Shown in pieces: positions 1 through 9,836 of a stretch of 64,000 bases of DNA; within the stretch, counting starts at the first letter, position 1; every line of letters begins with the position of its first letter. The notes under the pieces were generated by a model, which was given only the letters and a program-made list of their open reading frames with translations, searched no databases and had not been told where the DNA came from. The DNA comes from Steroidobacteraceae bacterium (GTDB lineage: Bacteria; Pseudomonadota; Gammaproteobacteria; Steroidobacterales; Steroidobacteraceae), in the NCBI GenBank assembly GCA_027531255.1, contig JAPZRU010000012.1, forward strand, positions 1 to 64,000, read 5' to 3'. The position numbers and the translations under genes were made by a program.

Positions 1-139
1 TGGAGGCGACGGGGATGGGCTGCGCCGCATTGCTAATGCGTGCGGGCCGGGGGGTGGGCGGGCCCCGCCTGGGGGACGTCCCCGCGAAGCGAGAGACACG
101 CGGGGCGCGGGACCACGTGCCCCCGCGCGCCGCGCCCGA

Positions 140-817
140 TCACTTCTTGGCGTCCTTCTTCGGCTCTTCCTTCTTCGCGGGCTCCTTCTTGTCGCCCGCG
201 GCCGGCGCCGCCGCTTCGGCGGCCGGCGTCTCCGCCTCCTCGGCGCGCTGGCTGTGCACCGACACCACGCTCGCGTCCTTGCCCTGCGTCATCTCGACCG
301 ACGTCACGCCGGCCGGCAGCTTCAGGTCCGAGATCTTCAGCGACTGGTTCAGCTGCAGGTGGCCGATGTCCGCCTCGATGAACTCCGGCAGGTCCTTCGG
401 CAGGCACTCCACCAGCAGCTCGTTCTTCAGGTGCGACACCATGCCGCCGCCGGTCTTCACGCCCGGCGCCGTCTCCTGGTTCAGGAAGTGCAATGGCACC
501 TGCATGCGGATCGGCTCGTCCTCGAGCACGCGCTGGAAGTCGGCGTGCATGATCACGCTCTTCCAGGGGTGGCGCTGCAGGTCGCGCAGCACCGCCTGCT
601 GCGTCACCTCGCCGACCTTCAACGTGACGATCGACGAGTAGAACTTCTCGTTGTCGAGCGCCTGCTGGAGCTTGGTCATGTCGACGGTCAGGGCGCGGGG
701 CTCGCGCTTGCCGCCGTAGAGGATCGCGGGCGTCTTCCCGGCACGACGCAGGCGGCGGCTCGCACCCTTCCCCTGGTCGTCGCGGAACTCCGCGATCAGT
801 TCGAAAGAGGTCTTCAT
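140..817 (-). CDS. rplY: 50S ribosomal protein L25/Ctc, long form
   Basis: Ribosomal protein L25 of the Ctc type, which binds 5S rRNA in the large subunit. The 225-residue product opens with MKTSFELIAEFRD, followed by the RRLRRAGKTPAILYGG stretch typical of the L25 N-terminal domain, and has the extra C-terminal beta domain (TL5/Ctc form), so it is about twice the length of E. coli L25. The last 45 residues or so are a low-complexity Ala/Glu/Lys tail ending KKDAKK. It lies 109 bases downstream of prs on the same strand, the usual prs-rplY(-pth) order; pth would fall beyond position 1. Positions 1-139 hold no gene that I can recognise. Confidence 0.96.
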   Translation of the reverse strand: MKTSFELIAEFRDDQGKGASRRLRRAGKTPAILYGGKREPRALTVDMTKLQQALDNEKFYSSIVTLKVGEVTQQAVLRDLQRHPWKSVIMHADFQRVLEDEPIRMQVPLHFLNQETAPGVKTGGGMVSHLKNELLVECLPKDLPEFIEADIGHLQLNQSLKISDLKLPAGVTSVEMTQGKDASVVSVHSQRAEEAETPAAEAAAPAAGDKKEPAKKEEPKKDAKK

Positions 818-926
818 CGTTTCACTCCTGTAGTACCCGCCGGGGCCCGCGACCTGGCCCGCGGCTAGTTCAGCGGCTTGCGCCGCACTTTCAACCGGGT
901 GCGCTGCGCGCGCGCCCGGTCCGAAA

Positions 927-1877
927 TCAATCGATGTACAGACTGGAGACCGATTCCTCGTCCCGGATCCGGCGCATCGTCTCCGCGAGCAGCCCCGCGA
1001 CCGACAGCTGCCGGATCTTCGGGCACGCCCGCGCGGCGTCGCGCAGCGGGATCGTGTCCGTGACCACGAGCTCGTCCAGCACCGAGTTCGAGATGCGCTC
1101 GATCGCCGCGCCCGACAGCACCGGGTGGGTGATGTAGGCCGCGACGCGCGTCGCCCCCTCGTCCTTCAGCGCCTGCGCGGCCTGGCAGAGGGTGCCCGCG
1201 GTGTCGACCATGTCGTCCACCAGCACGCAGCTCTTCCCCGTCACGTCGCCGATGATGTTCATCACCTTCGACTCGTTCGGGCGGGGGCGGCGCTTGTCGA
1301 TGATCGCGAGGTCGGCGTCGTCGAGGCGCTTCGCGAGCGCGCGCGCGCGCACCACGCCGCCGACGTCCGGCGAGACCACGATCATGTGCCCGTGCTTCTG
1401 TTTCCACGCATCCCCGAGCAGCACCGGCGACGCGTAGACGTTGTCCACCGGGATGTCGAAGAAGCCCTGGATCTGGTCCGCGTGCAGGTCCACCGTCAGC
1501 ACGCGCGAGACGCCGGCCTGCGCGATCATGTTCGCGACCAGCTTCGCGGTGATCGCGACGCGCGTCGCGCGCGGGCGGCGGTCCTGCCGGGCGTAGCCGA
1601 AGTACGGCACCACCGCGGTGATCCGCGCGGCGCTCGCGCGGCGGCACGCATCCGCCATCACGAGCAGTTCCATCAGGTTGTCGTTGGTCGGCGGGCAGGT
1701 CGGCTGCACGATGAAGACGTCGCGGCCGCGGACGTTCTCCATCAGCTCGACCGTGACCTCGCCGTCGCTGAAGCGCCCGACGTAGGCGCGGCCCAGCGGC
1801 ACGGTCAGGTGGCGCGCGATCTCCTGCGCGAGACCGGGATTCGCGTTCCCGGTGAACACCGCCATCTGCGTATCCAC
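927..1877 (-). CDS. prs: ribose-phosphate pyrophosphokinase
   Basis: Makes PRPP from ribose 5-phosphate and ATP in the cytoplasm, feeding purine, pyrimidine, histidine, tryptophan and NAD synthesis. The 316-residue product is full length (E. coli 315) and nearly collinear with it. It shows the NVRG...FIVQ region, the [10 protein letters not shown] loop, the catalytic [13 protein letters not shown] segment and the PRPP-binding loop [11 protein letters not shown] near residue 220. The start taken is GTG at 1877. An in-frame ATG at 1865 (MAVFTGN) is also possible and would remove four residues. It follows tRNA-Gln on the same strand, so the tRNA and prs may share a transcript. Confidence 0.96.
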   Translation of the reverse strand: MDTQMAVFTGNANPGLAQEIARHLTVPLGRAYVGRFSDGEVTVELMENVRGRDVFIVQPTCPPTNDNLMELLVMADACRRASAARITAVVPYFGYARQDRRPRATRVAITAKLVANMIAQAGVSRVLTVDLHADQIQGFFDIPVDNVYASPVLLGDAWKQKHGHMIVVSPDVGGVVRARALAKRLDDADLAIIDKRRPRPNESKVMNIIGDVTGKSCVLVDDMVDTAGTLCQAAQALKDEGATRVAAYITHPVLSGAAIERISNSVLDELVVTDTIPLRDAARACPKIRQLSVAGLLAETMRRIRDEESVSSLYID

Positions 1878-1982
1878 GCGCCCACCCCGCTGCCGCCAAC
1901 GACGACCGACACGCCCGACCCGGCGACCCTGCGTTGCCGGGCCGCCTCCGACTGCGCTGCTACCGACCCGCGCGAGCGCGGG

Positions 1983-2057
1983 TGGCTGGGGCGGAAGGAT
2001 TCGAACCTTCGCATGGCGGAATCAAAATCCGCTGCCTTACCGCTTGGCGACGCCCCA
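1983..2057 (-). tRNA. tRNA-Gln(TTG)
   Basis: A 75-base cloverleaf on the minus strand with the 3' CCA encoded. The acceptor arms TGGGGCG (2057-2051) and CGCCCCA (1993-1987) pair perfectly. The anticodon loop is TTTTGAT, giving anticodon TTG, and the T arm carries GGTTCGAATCC. It starts 5 bases after the ispE stop codon, so it is probably processed from the ispE transcript. The order ispE-tRNA-Gln-prs is conserved in many gammaproteobacteria. Confidence 0.97.
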
Positions 2058-2062
2058 ACGCG

Positions 2063-2953
2063 CTAACCCTCGGCCACGGCGCGGCGCGCGCGCTCCAGCC
2101 GCGCGAGCAGCGGCGAGCGGGCGAGCCCGGCGACGGCCCAACCCTGCCAGCCGGCGTCCAGATCGGCGGATGCGGCGCGCGCCTCCGCCTCGGTGGCGAA
2201 CGCGGCGAACACGCACGCGCCGGACCCGGTGAGCCGCGCCTCGCCGTGGCGACCGAGCCGCGCGAGCGCCGCGGCCACCTCGGGGTGGCGGGCGCGGACG
2301 ACGGGCTCGAGGTCGTTGCGGCCGGGCAGCGGCTGGGTGGTCCAGCCGGCAGGCAGTGAGCCGCGTATTGTGGCGGGCGGCGCATTTCGCGTCAATTCAG
2401 GTGCCTGGAACACCCCGGCGGTCGGCACCCCGATCCCCGGATGGATCACCGCGAACCACGCCGGCGGCACCTCGAAAGGCTCCAGCCGCTCGCCCACGCC
2501 GCCCGCCCGGGCCGTCAGCCCCCGGACGAACACGGGCACGTCCGCCCCGAGCTTCAGCCCGAGTCGCTCCAGTTCGTCCACCGGCAGGTCGAGCGACCAG
2601 AGCGCGTTCAGCGCGACCAGCACGGTCGCGGCGTCCGAACTCCCGCCGCCGAGGCCACCCCCGAGCGGGATGCGCTTGACCACGTCCAGCGTGGCACCGA
2701 GTTCCGGTCGTCCTGCCCGGTCCCGGAGTGCGCGGGCCGCCCGGACCACGAGATCGGCTTCCGGCGGCACGCCCGCCGCGCCCCGCCGCCGCTCGATCAC
2801 GCCGTCGTCCCGCGGCTGGATCGCGACCTCGTCACGGAGATCCACCAGCTGGAACAGGGTGTCGAGCTCGTGGTAGCCGTCCGGCCGGCGGCCGGTCACG
2901 TGCAGGAACAGGTTCAGCTTGGCCGGGGCCGGCCAGGTCTCGGCGGCCGTCAT
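2063..2953 (-). CDS. ispE: 4-diphosphocytidyl-2-C-methyl-D-erythritol kinase
   Basis: GHMP-family kinase that phosphorylates CDP-methylerythritol at the 2-position in the MEP pathway of isoprenoid synthesis. The 296-residue product begins with the family hallmark PAPAKLNLFLHV, followed by RRPDGYHEL, and has the ATP-binding glycine loop GGGLGGGSSDA about 100 residues in, with a C-terminal LTGSGACVFA motif. The ATG at 2953 is chosen because homology starts there and it overlaps the lolB stop codon by four bases (ATGA), which implies translational coupling. A longer open frame upstream is only lolB read in another frame. Confidence 0.96.
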   Translation of the reverse strand: MTAAETWPAPAKLNLFLHVTGRRPDGYHELDTLFQLVDLRDEVAIQPRDDGVIERRRGAAGVPPEADLVVRAARALRDRAGRPELGATLDVVKRIPLGGGLGGGSSDAATVLVALNALWSLDLPVDELERLGLKLGADVPVFVRGLTARAGGVGERLEPFEVPPAWFAVIHPGIGVPTAGVFQAPELTRNAPPATIRGSLPAGWTTQPLPGRNDLEPVVRARHPEVAAALARLGRHGEARLTGSGACVFAAFATEAEARAASADLDAGWQGWAVAGLARSPLLARLERARRAVAEG

Positions 2954-3561
2954 GGGTCGGTCGGCGCCGGGACCCAGCGGTCGATCGCGACGCGGATCCG
3001 CGTGTCCTCGCGCTCGAGTACGACGCGCTTCGGCAGCGCGGCCGGGGCACCGGCGACGCCCCCGAGCTCCTGCGGGCGGACGCTCCAGCCGGCCTGCTCG
3101 AAGCCATCCGCGACCGGCGTGCTCGGCAAACCCGGCGCGGGCACGCCGGCCAGCCACCAGCGGAGATACTCCACCGGCAGGGGGAACCCGAGGCGCTCGA
3201 CCAGCGCGCCGTCGAGCGCCGCGAACGGCGCGGGCACCTCGACGGGCGGGTCGTCCCCCGTCTCCAGCGTGATCCGGTCGGCCGTGCGGACGATGCGCGC
3301 CCCGCCGGCCCCGAACGGCCCGCGAACCGCGAGTTCGCTGCGGAAGCCCGTCTCGCGCCAGTCGAAGCTCGCGCTCCAGCCGTCGACCGCCGTGCGCACC
3401 GCGACGCGACCGGCCGCGCGCCAGTCGTCGAAGCCGGCCAGCGCGACCGCCCGGTCCACCGGGATCGGCACGGCCGGGCCTTCGCCGGCGGGACCGGCGG
3501 GCACCGTGGCGCAGCCGGCGGCGGCGAGGGCCAGCACCGCGGCCGCGAGCCGACGGGTCAT
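2950..3561 (-). CDS. lolB: outer-membrane lipoprotein receptor LolB
   Basis: Outer-membrane lipoprotein that accepts lipoproteins from the periplasmic carrier LolA and inserts them into the outer membrane. The product has 203 residues. It starts with a lipoprotein signal peptide and lipobox (MTRRLAAAVLALAAAGC). The mature part contains the LolB-like segment FDDWRAAGRVAVRTAVDGWSAS and a later LRWWLAGVPAPG segment, matching the usual LolB pattern of a W-rich half barrel. It lies directly between a TPR lipoprotein gene and ispE, the order seen in Pseudomonas and relatives, and is coupled to ispE by the ATGA overlap. Confidence 0.92.
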   Translation of the reverse strand: MTRRLAAAVLALAAAGCATVPAGPAGEGPAVPIPVDRAVALAGFDDWRAAGRVAVRTAVDGWSASFDWRETGFRSELAVRGPFGAGGARIVRTADRITLETGDDPPVEVPAPFAALDGALVERLGFPLPVEYLRWWLAGVPAPGLPSTPVADGFEQAGWSVRPQELGGVAGAPAALPKRVVLEREDTRIRVAIDRWVPAPTDP

Positions 3562-3563
3562 GC

Positions 3564-5249
3564 TCAAGGTCTCGTCCCGAGGAAGCGCTCGATCATGCGC
3601 TTCAGCTTGCGGTGGTCGGGCGTGCGCTCGAGCGCGGTGCGCCAGGTACGCTCCGCCACGTCGCGCTGCCCGAGCGTCCACTGCACCTCGCCGAGGTGCG
3701 CCGCGATCTCGGGGTCGGGCTCGTTTGCGAAGGCTCGCGCCAGCCACTCGAGTGCCTCGGCGCTCCGGCCGCGGCGGTGCAGCACCCAGCCGAGGCTGTC
3801 CTGGATCGCCGCGCTGTCAGGCCGTCCGGCGAGCGCCGCGCGGATCAGGCGCTCCGCCTCGGGGAGCGAGCGACCGTGGTCCGCCAGCGTGAACCCGAGC
3901 GCGTTCTGCGCCGAGGGATCCTCCGGCCGCTGCTTCAGCACCTCGCGCAGTTCGCGGATCGCCGCGTCGACTCGGCCCTCCCGCTCGAGCACGAACGCGC
4001 GGGCGTAGCGCAGCTCGTCCTGGCCGGGATACGCGGCGAGCGCCCGGTCGAGCAGCGCGAGCGCGTCCGCGGAACGCCCCTCCTCCGCCAGCACCTGCGC
4101 ACGCCCGGCGGTGGCGACGATCCGGTACTCCGGCGCCTGCGCGACGAACTCGTCGAACTGCGCCGCGGCCAGGTCGGCTTCGCCGCGCTCGAGCAGGAGC
4201 CGGTAGGCGCGCAGCTGCGCGCCGATCGCCCGCGAGCCCGAGGTGACGCGCGAGTAGAGGCGGACCGCCTGCGCGGCGTCGCCACGCCGGTCCGCGACGA
4301 GGCCGAGCCCGAAGAACGCGCGGTCGGTGCCGCGGCCGGTGGCCAGCAGATCGGTGTAGCGATTCGCGGCCTCCTCGTAGCGCGACGCCTCGGCCTCGAG
4401 CGCGGCGAGTCCTTCGAGCGCCTCGGCCCGGGCGACGCGACCGCGGGCGAGATCCTCGAACAGCGGCCGCGCCTCGGCGCCACGCTCGCAGGCGGTCAGG
4501 AGCCACGCGTGCACGAGCCGATCGGCATCGGCGGCCTCGGCCGCGAGCCCGCGGCTCTGGGCGAGCCCGCGCTCGCAGTCGCGGCCGGCGATCCGTGCGC
4601 GAACCTCGAGCCAGATCGCCTCGCGCCACTTCGGCCGCAGCTGCTGCGCGCGCGCCACGTGTGCCAGCGCGGACGGCGAATCGCCGGCCTGCAGGGCGAG
4701 GCTCGCGGCCGCGTAGTGCGCCTCGGGCACGTCGGGATGCCGCGCGGCCAGCCGCGCCATCACGCGCGCCGCAGCCGTCTCGCTGCGGAGATCCGCGAGC
4801 GACTGCAGCAGCGCGTTGAAGCCCTCGGCCGGCGTCGGGTAGGCGGTATCCATGAGCTTCGCGTACTCGCGCTCGGCGTCGTCCACCCGGTCGAGGTGCA
4901 GCGAAGCGACCGCCAGGAAACGGCGGGCGACCTCGGAGTCCGGCTCGCGCGCCAGCCACTCGCGGGCGACCCTGGCGAGCGCGGCATCCTGGCCGTGGTC
5001 GAAAGCGACGCGCGCGGCGCGCTCCGCGAGGCGGGCATCGCCGGTCGCCGCGGCGGCCAGCCGGTACTCCTCGACCGCGAGCGGGTACTGCCCGCGGTCG
5101 ATCGCGGCCTCGGCGACCAGCATCCGCTCGCGGGGATCGGCCGCACGGTTCGCCCCCGGCCCCGCCCCCGCGGCGCAGCCGGACAGCGTCGCGGCGGCCG
5201 CGAGCGCGGTGGCGGCGACCGCCGCCCGCCGCCGAGCGTTTACCCCCAT
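3564..5249 (-). CDS. tetratricopeptide-repeat lipoprotein
   Basis: A large TPR protein of about 561 residues with a lipoprotein-type leader (ATALAAAATLSGC), so it is probably anchored in the outer membrane facing the periplasm. TPR-like helices run through almost the whole mature chain; the last three repeats are the most canonical (DPSAQNALGFTLADHG, DSAAIQDSLGWVLHRRGRS, DPEIAAHLGEVQWTLGQ). The gene upstream of lolB encodes such a protein in many gammaproteobacteria, but its exact role is not established. The start is uncertain: ATG 5249 gives the cleanest signal peptide, and ATG 5273 adds eight residues. Neither has a strong ribosome-binding site. It is divergent from hemA. Confidence 0.88.
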   Translation of the reverse strand: MGVNARRRAAVAATALAAAATLSGCAAGAGPGANRAADPRERMLVAEAAIDRGQYPLAVEEYRLAAAATGDARLAERAARVAFDHGQDAALARVAREWLAREPDSEVARRFLAVASLHLDRVDDAEREYAKLMDTAYPTPAEGFNALLQSLADLRSETAAARVMARLAARHPDVPEAHYAAASLALQAGDSPSALAHVARAQQLRPKWREAIWLEVRARIAGRDCERGLAQSRGLAAEAADADRLVHAWLLTACERGAEARPLFEDLARGRVARAEALEGLAALEAEASRYEEAANRYTDLLATGRGTDRAFFGLGLVADRRGDAAQAVRLYSRVTSGSRAIGAQLRAYRLLLERGEADLAAAQFDEFVAQAPEYRIVATAGRAQVLAEEGRSADALALLDRALAAYPGQDELRYARAFVLEREGRVDAAIRELREVLKQRPEDPSAQNALGFTLADHGRSLPEAERLIRAALAGRPDSAAIQDSLGWVLHRRGRSAEALEWLARAFANEPDPEIAAHLGEVQWTLGQRDVAERTWRTALERTPDHRKLKRMIERFLGTRP

Positions 5250-5375
5250 CGAAGCCAAGTCTCGGAAAACCATCGGATCACTATAGCCCAGCGTCGTGGC
5301 ACCATTGGTCGCTGCGCTTGCTCCCGCGGTCCGCAGGCTGGACAATTCGTGCACCCGACCCTGGCCCTCCCACGC

Positions 5376-6629
5376 ATGCCCCTAGTCGTAGTCGGGGTCA
5401 ACCACCGCACCGCACCCGTAGAGGTGCGCGAGAAGGTGGTCTTCGACGCCACCCGCCTGCCGCACGCACTACGGGACCTCGCCCAGGGCGGGGGCGCCCG
5501 CGAGAACGTCATCGTCTCGACCTGCAACCGCACCGAGCTGTACGCGGTCGTGGACCGCCGGGACGGCCTCGGCCGCTGGCTGCAGGACTACCACCGGCTG
5601 GACGACGGCCTGAACGGTCACCTCTACGAGCTCGAAGACGCCGCCGCGGTCGAGCACGCGTTCGCGGTCGCCTCGGGCCTCGACTCGATGGTGCTCGGCG
5701 AGCCGCAGATCCTCGGCCAGCTGAAGGACGCCTACCGGGTCGCCCAGGACGTGGGCACCGCCGGGCCGCTGCTGAACCGCCTGTTCCAGGCCACGTTCTC
5801 CGTCGCCAAGCGGGTGCGCACCGAGACCAGGATCGGCGCCAACGCGGTGTCGGTGGCCTACGCGGCCGTCAGCCTCGCGAAGCAGATCTTCGCGGGCTTC
5901 GACAAGCACACCGCGCTGCTGGTCGGCGCCGGCGAGACGATCGCCCTCGCCGCACGTCACCTGCACGCGCAGGGCCTGAAGCGGATGATCATCGCGAACC
6001 GCAGCCTCGACCGCGCGCAGGCGCTCGCGGCCGAGTTCAACGCGGCCGCGATCGGCCTCGACGCGCTGTCCACGCACCTCGCCGAGGCGGACATCGTGAT
6101 CAGCTCGACCGCCTCGCCGCAGGCGGTGATCACGAGGGCCGACGTCGACGCGGCGCTGACGGCGCGGCGCCGCAAGCCGATGTTCATGGTCGACATCGCG
6201 GTGCCGCGCGACATCGAGTCCGAGGTCGCGTCCTTCGAGGACGTCTACCTGTATACGCTCGACGACCTGCAGCAGTTCGTGAACCAGAACCTGCAGGCGC
6301 GCCAGGACGAGGCGCGGCAGGCGCGGCTGCTGATCGAGGACGAGGTCGTGCGCTTCATGTCGAGCCTGCGCGGCCAGCACGCCGTGCCGACGATCCGCCA
6401 GCTGCGCGCCACCGCCGAGCGGGTGCGGGAACAGACGCTCGAGCAGGCGCGCCGGATGATCGCGACGGGCCGCACGCCCGAAGACGCGCTCGCCTACCTC
6501 GCCGACACGCTGACGCACCGCCTGATCCACGCGCCGACCCACCGCCTGCGCCAGGCCGGCGAGAAGGGCGACGCGCAACTGGTCGAAGCCGCGCGGGAAC
6601 TGTTCCACCTCGACCGTCCGCACGAGTAG
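5376..6629 (+). CDS. hemA: glutamyl-tRNA reductase
   Basis: NADPH-dependent reduction of glutamyl-tRNA(Glu) to glutamate-1-semialdehyde, the first committed step of C5-pathway haem synthesis. The product has 417 residues. The N-terminus VVVGVNHRTAPVEVRE and the catalytic motif STCNRTELY (nucleophile Cys50) are intact. A Rossmann NADPH site (ALLVGAGETIALAARHL) lies near residue 175, and a dimerisation helix follows. The ATG at 5376 fits the family N-terminus exactly. The prfA ATG comes 3 bases after its stop codon, giving the classic hemA-prfA-prmC operon. The 126-base gap to the divergent TPR gene must hold the promoter, but I see no convincing -35/-10 pair. Confidence 0.97.
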   Translation: MPLVVVGVNHRTAPVEVREKVVFDATRLPHALRDLAQGGGARENVIVSTCNRTELYAVVDRRDGLGRWLQDYHRLDDGLNGHLYELEDAAAVEHAFAVASGLDSMVLGEPQILGQLKDAYRVAQDVGTAGPLLNRLFQATFSVAKRVRTETRIGANAVSVAYAAVSLAKQIFAGFDKHTALLVGAGETIALAARHLHAQGLKRMIIANRSLDRAQALAAEFNAAAIGLDALSTHLAEADIVISSTASPQAVITRADVDAALTARRRKPMFMVDIAVPRDIESEVASFEDVYLYTLDDLQQFVNQNLQARQDEARQARLLIEDEVVRFMSSLRGQHAVPTIRQLRATAERVREQTLEQARRMIATGRTPEDALAYLADTLTHRLIHAPTHRLRQAGEKGDAQLVEAARELFHLDRPHE

Positions 6630-6632
6630 CGG

Positions 6633-7712
6633 ATGCGCGAGTCGATCCGCCGGCGCCTCGAGCGGCTCGCCGACCGCTACGAGGAAGTGGGACGCCTGCT
6701 CGCCAGCCCCGACGTGGCGGGCAGCTCCGACCGCTTCCGCGAACTGTCGATGGAGTACGCGCGACTCGAGCCGGTCGCGCGCGAGTGGCGCGCGTTCCTG
6801 GCGCTCGAGGCCGAGGCGCGCGGCGCGGAGGAGATGGCGCGCGACGCCGACCCCGAGCTGCGCGCGATGGCCGAGGAGGAACGCCGGCGCCTCGCGGGCG
6901 CGATCGACTCCGCCGAGACCGCGCTCGCGCGGCTGCTGATCCCGAAGGATCAGCACGACGAGTCCAACATCTACCTCGAGATCCGCGCCGGCACCGGCGG
7001 CGACGAGGCCGCGATCTTCGCGGGCGACCTGTTCAGGATGTACTCGCGCTACGCCGACGCCCACGGCTGGAAGGTCGAGATCCTGTCCGAGAACCGCGGC
7101 GAGCACGGCGGCTACCGCGAGGTGATCTCGCGCGTGGTCGGGCGCGGCGCGTACTCGAAGCTCAAGTTCGAGAGCGGCACGCACCGCGTGCAGAGAGTGC
7201 CGGCGACCGAGGCGCAGGGCCGCATCCACACCTCGACCTGCACGGTCGCGATCCTGCCGGAGCTCGCGGAGATCGACGACGTGGCCGTCGCGGACGCGGA
7301 CCTGCGCGTCGACACCTACCGGTCGTCCGGCGCCGGCGGCCAGCACGTCAACAAGACCGACTCGGCGGTGCGCATCACCCACCTGCCGACCGGCATCGTG
7401 GTCGAGTGCCAGGACGAGCGCTCCCAGCACAAGAACCGCTCGCGCGCGATGGCGCTGCTGAAGGCGCGCCTGCTCGCCGCCGAGCGCGAGAAGCAGACGC
7501 AGGCGCAGGCCGCGAGCCGCCGGCTGCAGGTCGGCACCGGCGACCGCTCGGAGCGCATCCGCACCTACAACTTCCCACAGGGCCGCCTCACCGACCACCG
7601 CATCGAGCTGACGCTCTACAAGCTCGACCAGATCGTCGACGGCGCGCTCGACGACGTGGTCGAGCCGCTCGCGCGCGAGTACGAGGCCGACCAGCTGCGC
7701 GGCCTCGAGTGA
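6633..7712 (+). CDS. prfA: peptide chain release factor 1
   Basis: Class I release factor recognising UAA and UAG and triggering peptide hydrolysis on the ribosome. The 359-residue product is the normal length. The codon-reading tripeptide PAT (residues 190-192), diagnostic of RF1 rather than RF2, and the catalytic GGQ loop ([20 protein letters not shown] at 235-237) are both present. The GGQ glutamine is the substrate of PrmC, encoded by the next gene, whose GTG start overlaps this stop codon (GTGA). Confidence 0.98.
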   Translation: MRESIRRRLERLADRYEEVGRLLASPDVAGSSDRFRELSMEYARLEPVAREWRAFLALEAEARGAEEMARDADPELRAMAEEERRRLAGAIDSAETALARLLIPKDQHDESNIYLEIRAGTGGDEAAIFAGDLFRMYSRYADAHGWKVEILSENRGEHGGYREVISRVVGRGAYSKLKFESGTHRVQRVPATEAQGRIHTSTCTVAILPELAEIDDVAVADADLRVDTYRSSGAGGQHVNKTDSAVRITHLPTGIVVECQDERSQHKNRSRAMALLKARLLAAEREKQTQAQAASRRLQVGTGDRSERIRTYNFPQGRLTDHRIELTLYKLDQIVDGALDDVVEPLAREYEADQLRGLE

Positions 7713-8572
7713 GCGACCGCGCGCCCGACTGCACGATCGCGGACGTGCTGGCGCAGGCCCGCACCGCGGGCGTGCAGGGCGCGGCCGTCGCGCCGCTCGA
7801 CGCGGAGCTGCTGCTCGCCGAGGCACTGGGCGCCAGCCGCGCGTACCTGCACGCGTGGCCGGAGCACGCCGTCGCGCCCGCGGCGCACGCCCGCTTCCTC
7901 GGCCTGCTCGCACGACGTGCCGGCGGCGAGCCGCTCGCCTACGTGCTGGGGCGGCGCGAGTTCTGGACGCTGGAGCTCGAGGTCGGTCCCGGCGTGCTGG
8001 TGCCGCGCCCGGAGACGGAACTGCTGGTCGAGCTCGCGCTCGCCCGGCTCGAGCAACTGCGCGCGCCGGCGGTGCTCGATCTCGGCACCGGCAGCGGCGC
8101 GATCGGCCTCGCGATCGCGCGCGAGCGACCGGACGCCACGGTCGACCTGGTCGATGCCAGTGCCGCGGCGCTCGCGGTGGCGGAGCGCAATCGTGGCCAC
8201 GCCGACTGCGCGAACGCGCGCACGCTGCTCGGCGAGTGGTACGCGCCGGTCGCGGGCCGCCGCTACGCGGTAGTGGTGTCGAACCCGCCGTACCTGGCCG
8301 CCGACGATCCGCACCTCGCCGACCCGGCGCTGGCCTGCGAGCCGCGGGGCGCGCTGGTCGCCGGGCCGACCGGGCTCGAGGCGCTGCGGGCCGTCGCGAC
8401 CGACGCCGGCGCGCACCTCGAACCCGGCGGCTGGCTGATCGTCGAGCACGGCGCGGACCAGGGCAGCGCCGTGCGCGAACTGTTCGCGGCCGCAGGGCTC
8501 GGGTCGGTCGCCACGCGGCGCGACCTCGCCGGCCTCGAGCGCGCGACGCTCGGCCGCCGCCCGACCGGCTAG
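7709..8572 (+). CDS. prmC: release factor glutamine N5-methyltransferase
   Basis: SAM-dependent methyltransferase that N5-methylates the GGQ glutamine of RF1 and RF2. The 287-residue product has the small helical N-terminal substrate domain, then [15 protein letters not shown], the SAM-binding motif [16 protein letters not shown] and the catalytic NPPY motif ([10 protein letters not shown]), all hallmarks of PrmC. The start is GTG at 7709, overlapping the prfA stop, so the two are translationally coupled. Confidence 0.96.
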   Translation: MSDRAPDCTIADVLAQARTAGVQGAAVAPLDAELLLAEALGASRAYLHAWPEHAVAPAAHARFLGLLARRAGGEPLAYVLGRREFWTLELEVGPGVLVPRPETELLVELALARLEQLRAPAVLDLGTGSGAIGLAIARERPDATVDLVDASAAALAVAERNRGHADCANARTLLGEWYAPVAGRRYAVVVSNPPYLAADDPHLADPALACEPRGALVAGPTGLEALRAVATDAGAHLEPGGWLIVEHGADQGSAVRELFAAAGLGSVATRRDLAGLERATLGRRPTG

Positions 8573-8605
8573 AATCGCGGTTCTTTCCCGTCGCCGGAGT
8601 CCCCA

Positions 8606-9094
8606 GTGCTCAAGTTCCAGACCAGCCACGGCAGCTTCACGGTCGAGCTGCATCCCGAGGACGCGCCGATCACCTGCGAGAACTTCCTGAAGTACGTGGA
8701 CGAGGGCTTCTACGACGGGCTCGTGTTCCACCGCGTGATCCCCGACTTCATGATCCAGGGCGGCGGCATGACGCCCGACATGAGGCAGAAGAAGGGTGGC
8801 GCGCCGATCCAGAACGAGGCGAAGAACGGACTGCGGAACCGCCGCGGCACGCTCGCGATGGCGCGCACCAGCGACATCCACAGCGCGACCAGCCAGTTCT
8901 TCATCAACCTGAAGGACAACGCGTTCCTCGACCACTCTTCGCGCGACTACGGCTACGCGGTGTTCGGGCGCGTGGTCGAGGGCATGGACGTGGTCGATGA
9001 GATCGCCGGCGTCGAGACCGGCCGCCGCGGCCCGCACGACGACGTGCCGCTCGAGCCGGTGGTGATCGAGTCGGTCGCGCGCGTCGAGGGCTGA
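8606..9094 (+). CDS. ppiB: peptidyl-prolyl cis-trans isomerase, cyclophilin type
   Basis: Cytoplasmic cyclophilin that catalyses prolyl isomerisation. The 162-residue product has no signal peptide and is the size of PpiB. Cyclophilin motifs are clear: [14 protein letters not shown] (catalytic Arg in FHRVI), [18 protein letters not shown] and the later [15 protein letters not shown]. The start is GTG at 8606, preceded by CGGAG at a good distance. It is probably transcribed alone or as a distal part of the hemA-prfA-prmC unit; the gap is 33 bases. Confidence 0.95.
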   Translation: MLKFQTSHGSFTVELHPEDAPITCENFLKYVDEGFYDGLVFHRVIPDFMIQGGGMTPDMRQKKGGAPIQNEAKNGLRNRRGTLAMARTSDIHSATSQFFINLKDNAFLDHSSRDYGYAVFGRVVEGMDVVDEIAGVETGRRGPHDDVPLEPVVIESVARVEG

Positions 9095-9113
9095 CGGCGA
9101 GCCGGGCGTCCCC

Positions 9114-9836
9114 TTGGCAGCGAAGGCGGGCTTCCTGCGACGCGTCCGCGACGCGCTGCTGTGGGCGGCGGTCGCGTTCGTCGCCGGTTCCGTGCTGTCG
9201 GTGCTCGCGATGCGCTGGGTGCCGCCGGTCACCAGCGCGTTCATGCTGGGAAGCGTGGTCGCCGCGTGGCGGAGCGGCGACCTCGACTACCGGGTGGACT
9301 ACCGCTGGACGCCCTACGCGCGGATCTCCCGGCACGCCAAGCTCGCGGTGATCGCGGCCGAGGACCAGAAGTTCGCGTTCCACCCGGGCTTCGACTTCGA
9401 GTCGATCGACGAGGCCATCCGCGACCGCGAGCGCGGCAAGCGGCTGCGCGGCGCGAGCACGATCAGCCAGCAGGTCGCCAAGAACCTGTTCCTGTGGAAG
9501 GGGCAGAACTTCGTCCGCAAGGGCCTCGAGGCGTGGTTCACGCTGTGGATCGAACTGCTCTGGCCGAAGCGGCGGATCCTCGAGGTGTACCTCAACGTCG
9601 CCGAGTTCGGCCCGGGCATCTACGGCGTCGGCGCCGCGGCGCCGCGCTTCTTCCGCAAGGAACCCGCGCGCCTGTCGCGCGGCGAGGCCGCACTGCTCGC
9701 GGCCGTGCTGCCCAACCCGCGGCGCTTCCGCGTGCAGCGGCCGAGCGCGTACGTGCTGGGCCGGCAGGCGTGGATCGTCGGGCAGATGAACGCGCTCGGG
9801 GGCGCAGCCTACATCCGCGAGGTGGAGCGCAACTGA
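9114..9836 (+). CDS. mtgA: monofunctional biosynthetic peptidoglycan transglycosylase
   Basis: Family GT51 glycosyltransferase that polymerises lipid II into glycan strands at the periplasmic face of the inner membrane. The 240-residue product has one N-terminal membrane anchor (about residues 12-35). GT51 motifs appear in order: AAEDQKFAFHPGFD (catalytic Glu), GASTISQQVAKNLFLW, RKGLEAWFTLWIE and KRRILEVYLNVAEFG. There is no transpeptidase domain, so this is MtgA and not a class A PBP. The start is TTG at 9114; no in-frame ATG precedes the anchor. Confidence 0.95.
   Translation: MAAKAGFLRRVRDALLWAAVAFVAGSVLSVLAMRWVPPVTSAFMLGSVVAAWRSGDLDYRVDYRWTPYARISRHAKLAVIAAEDQKFAFHPGFDFESIDEAIRDRERGKRLRGASTISQQVAKNLFLWKGQNFVRKGLEAWFTLWIELLWPKRRILEVYLNVAEFGPGIYGVGAAAPRFFRKEPARLSRGEAALLAAVLPNPRRFRVQRPSAYVLGRQAWIVGQMNALGGAAYIREVERN

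Noticed and set aside
3612-5375. A long plus-strand open frame running through the TPR lipoprotein into hemA
   Set aside because: Its translation before 5376 is Arg/Leu/Gly-rich antisense of the TPR gene with no recognisable domain. Only the part from ATG 5376 is real (hemA). Many such frames arise from the high GC content.
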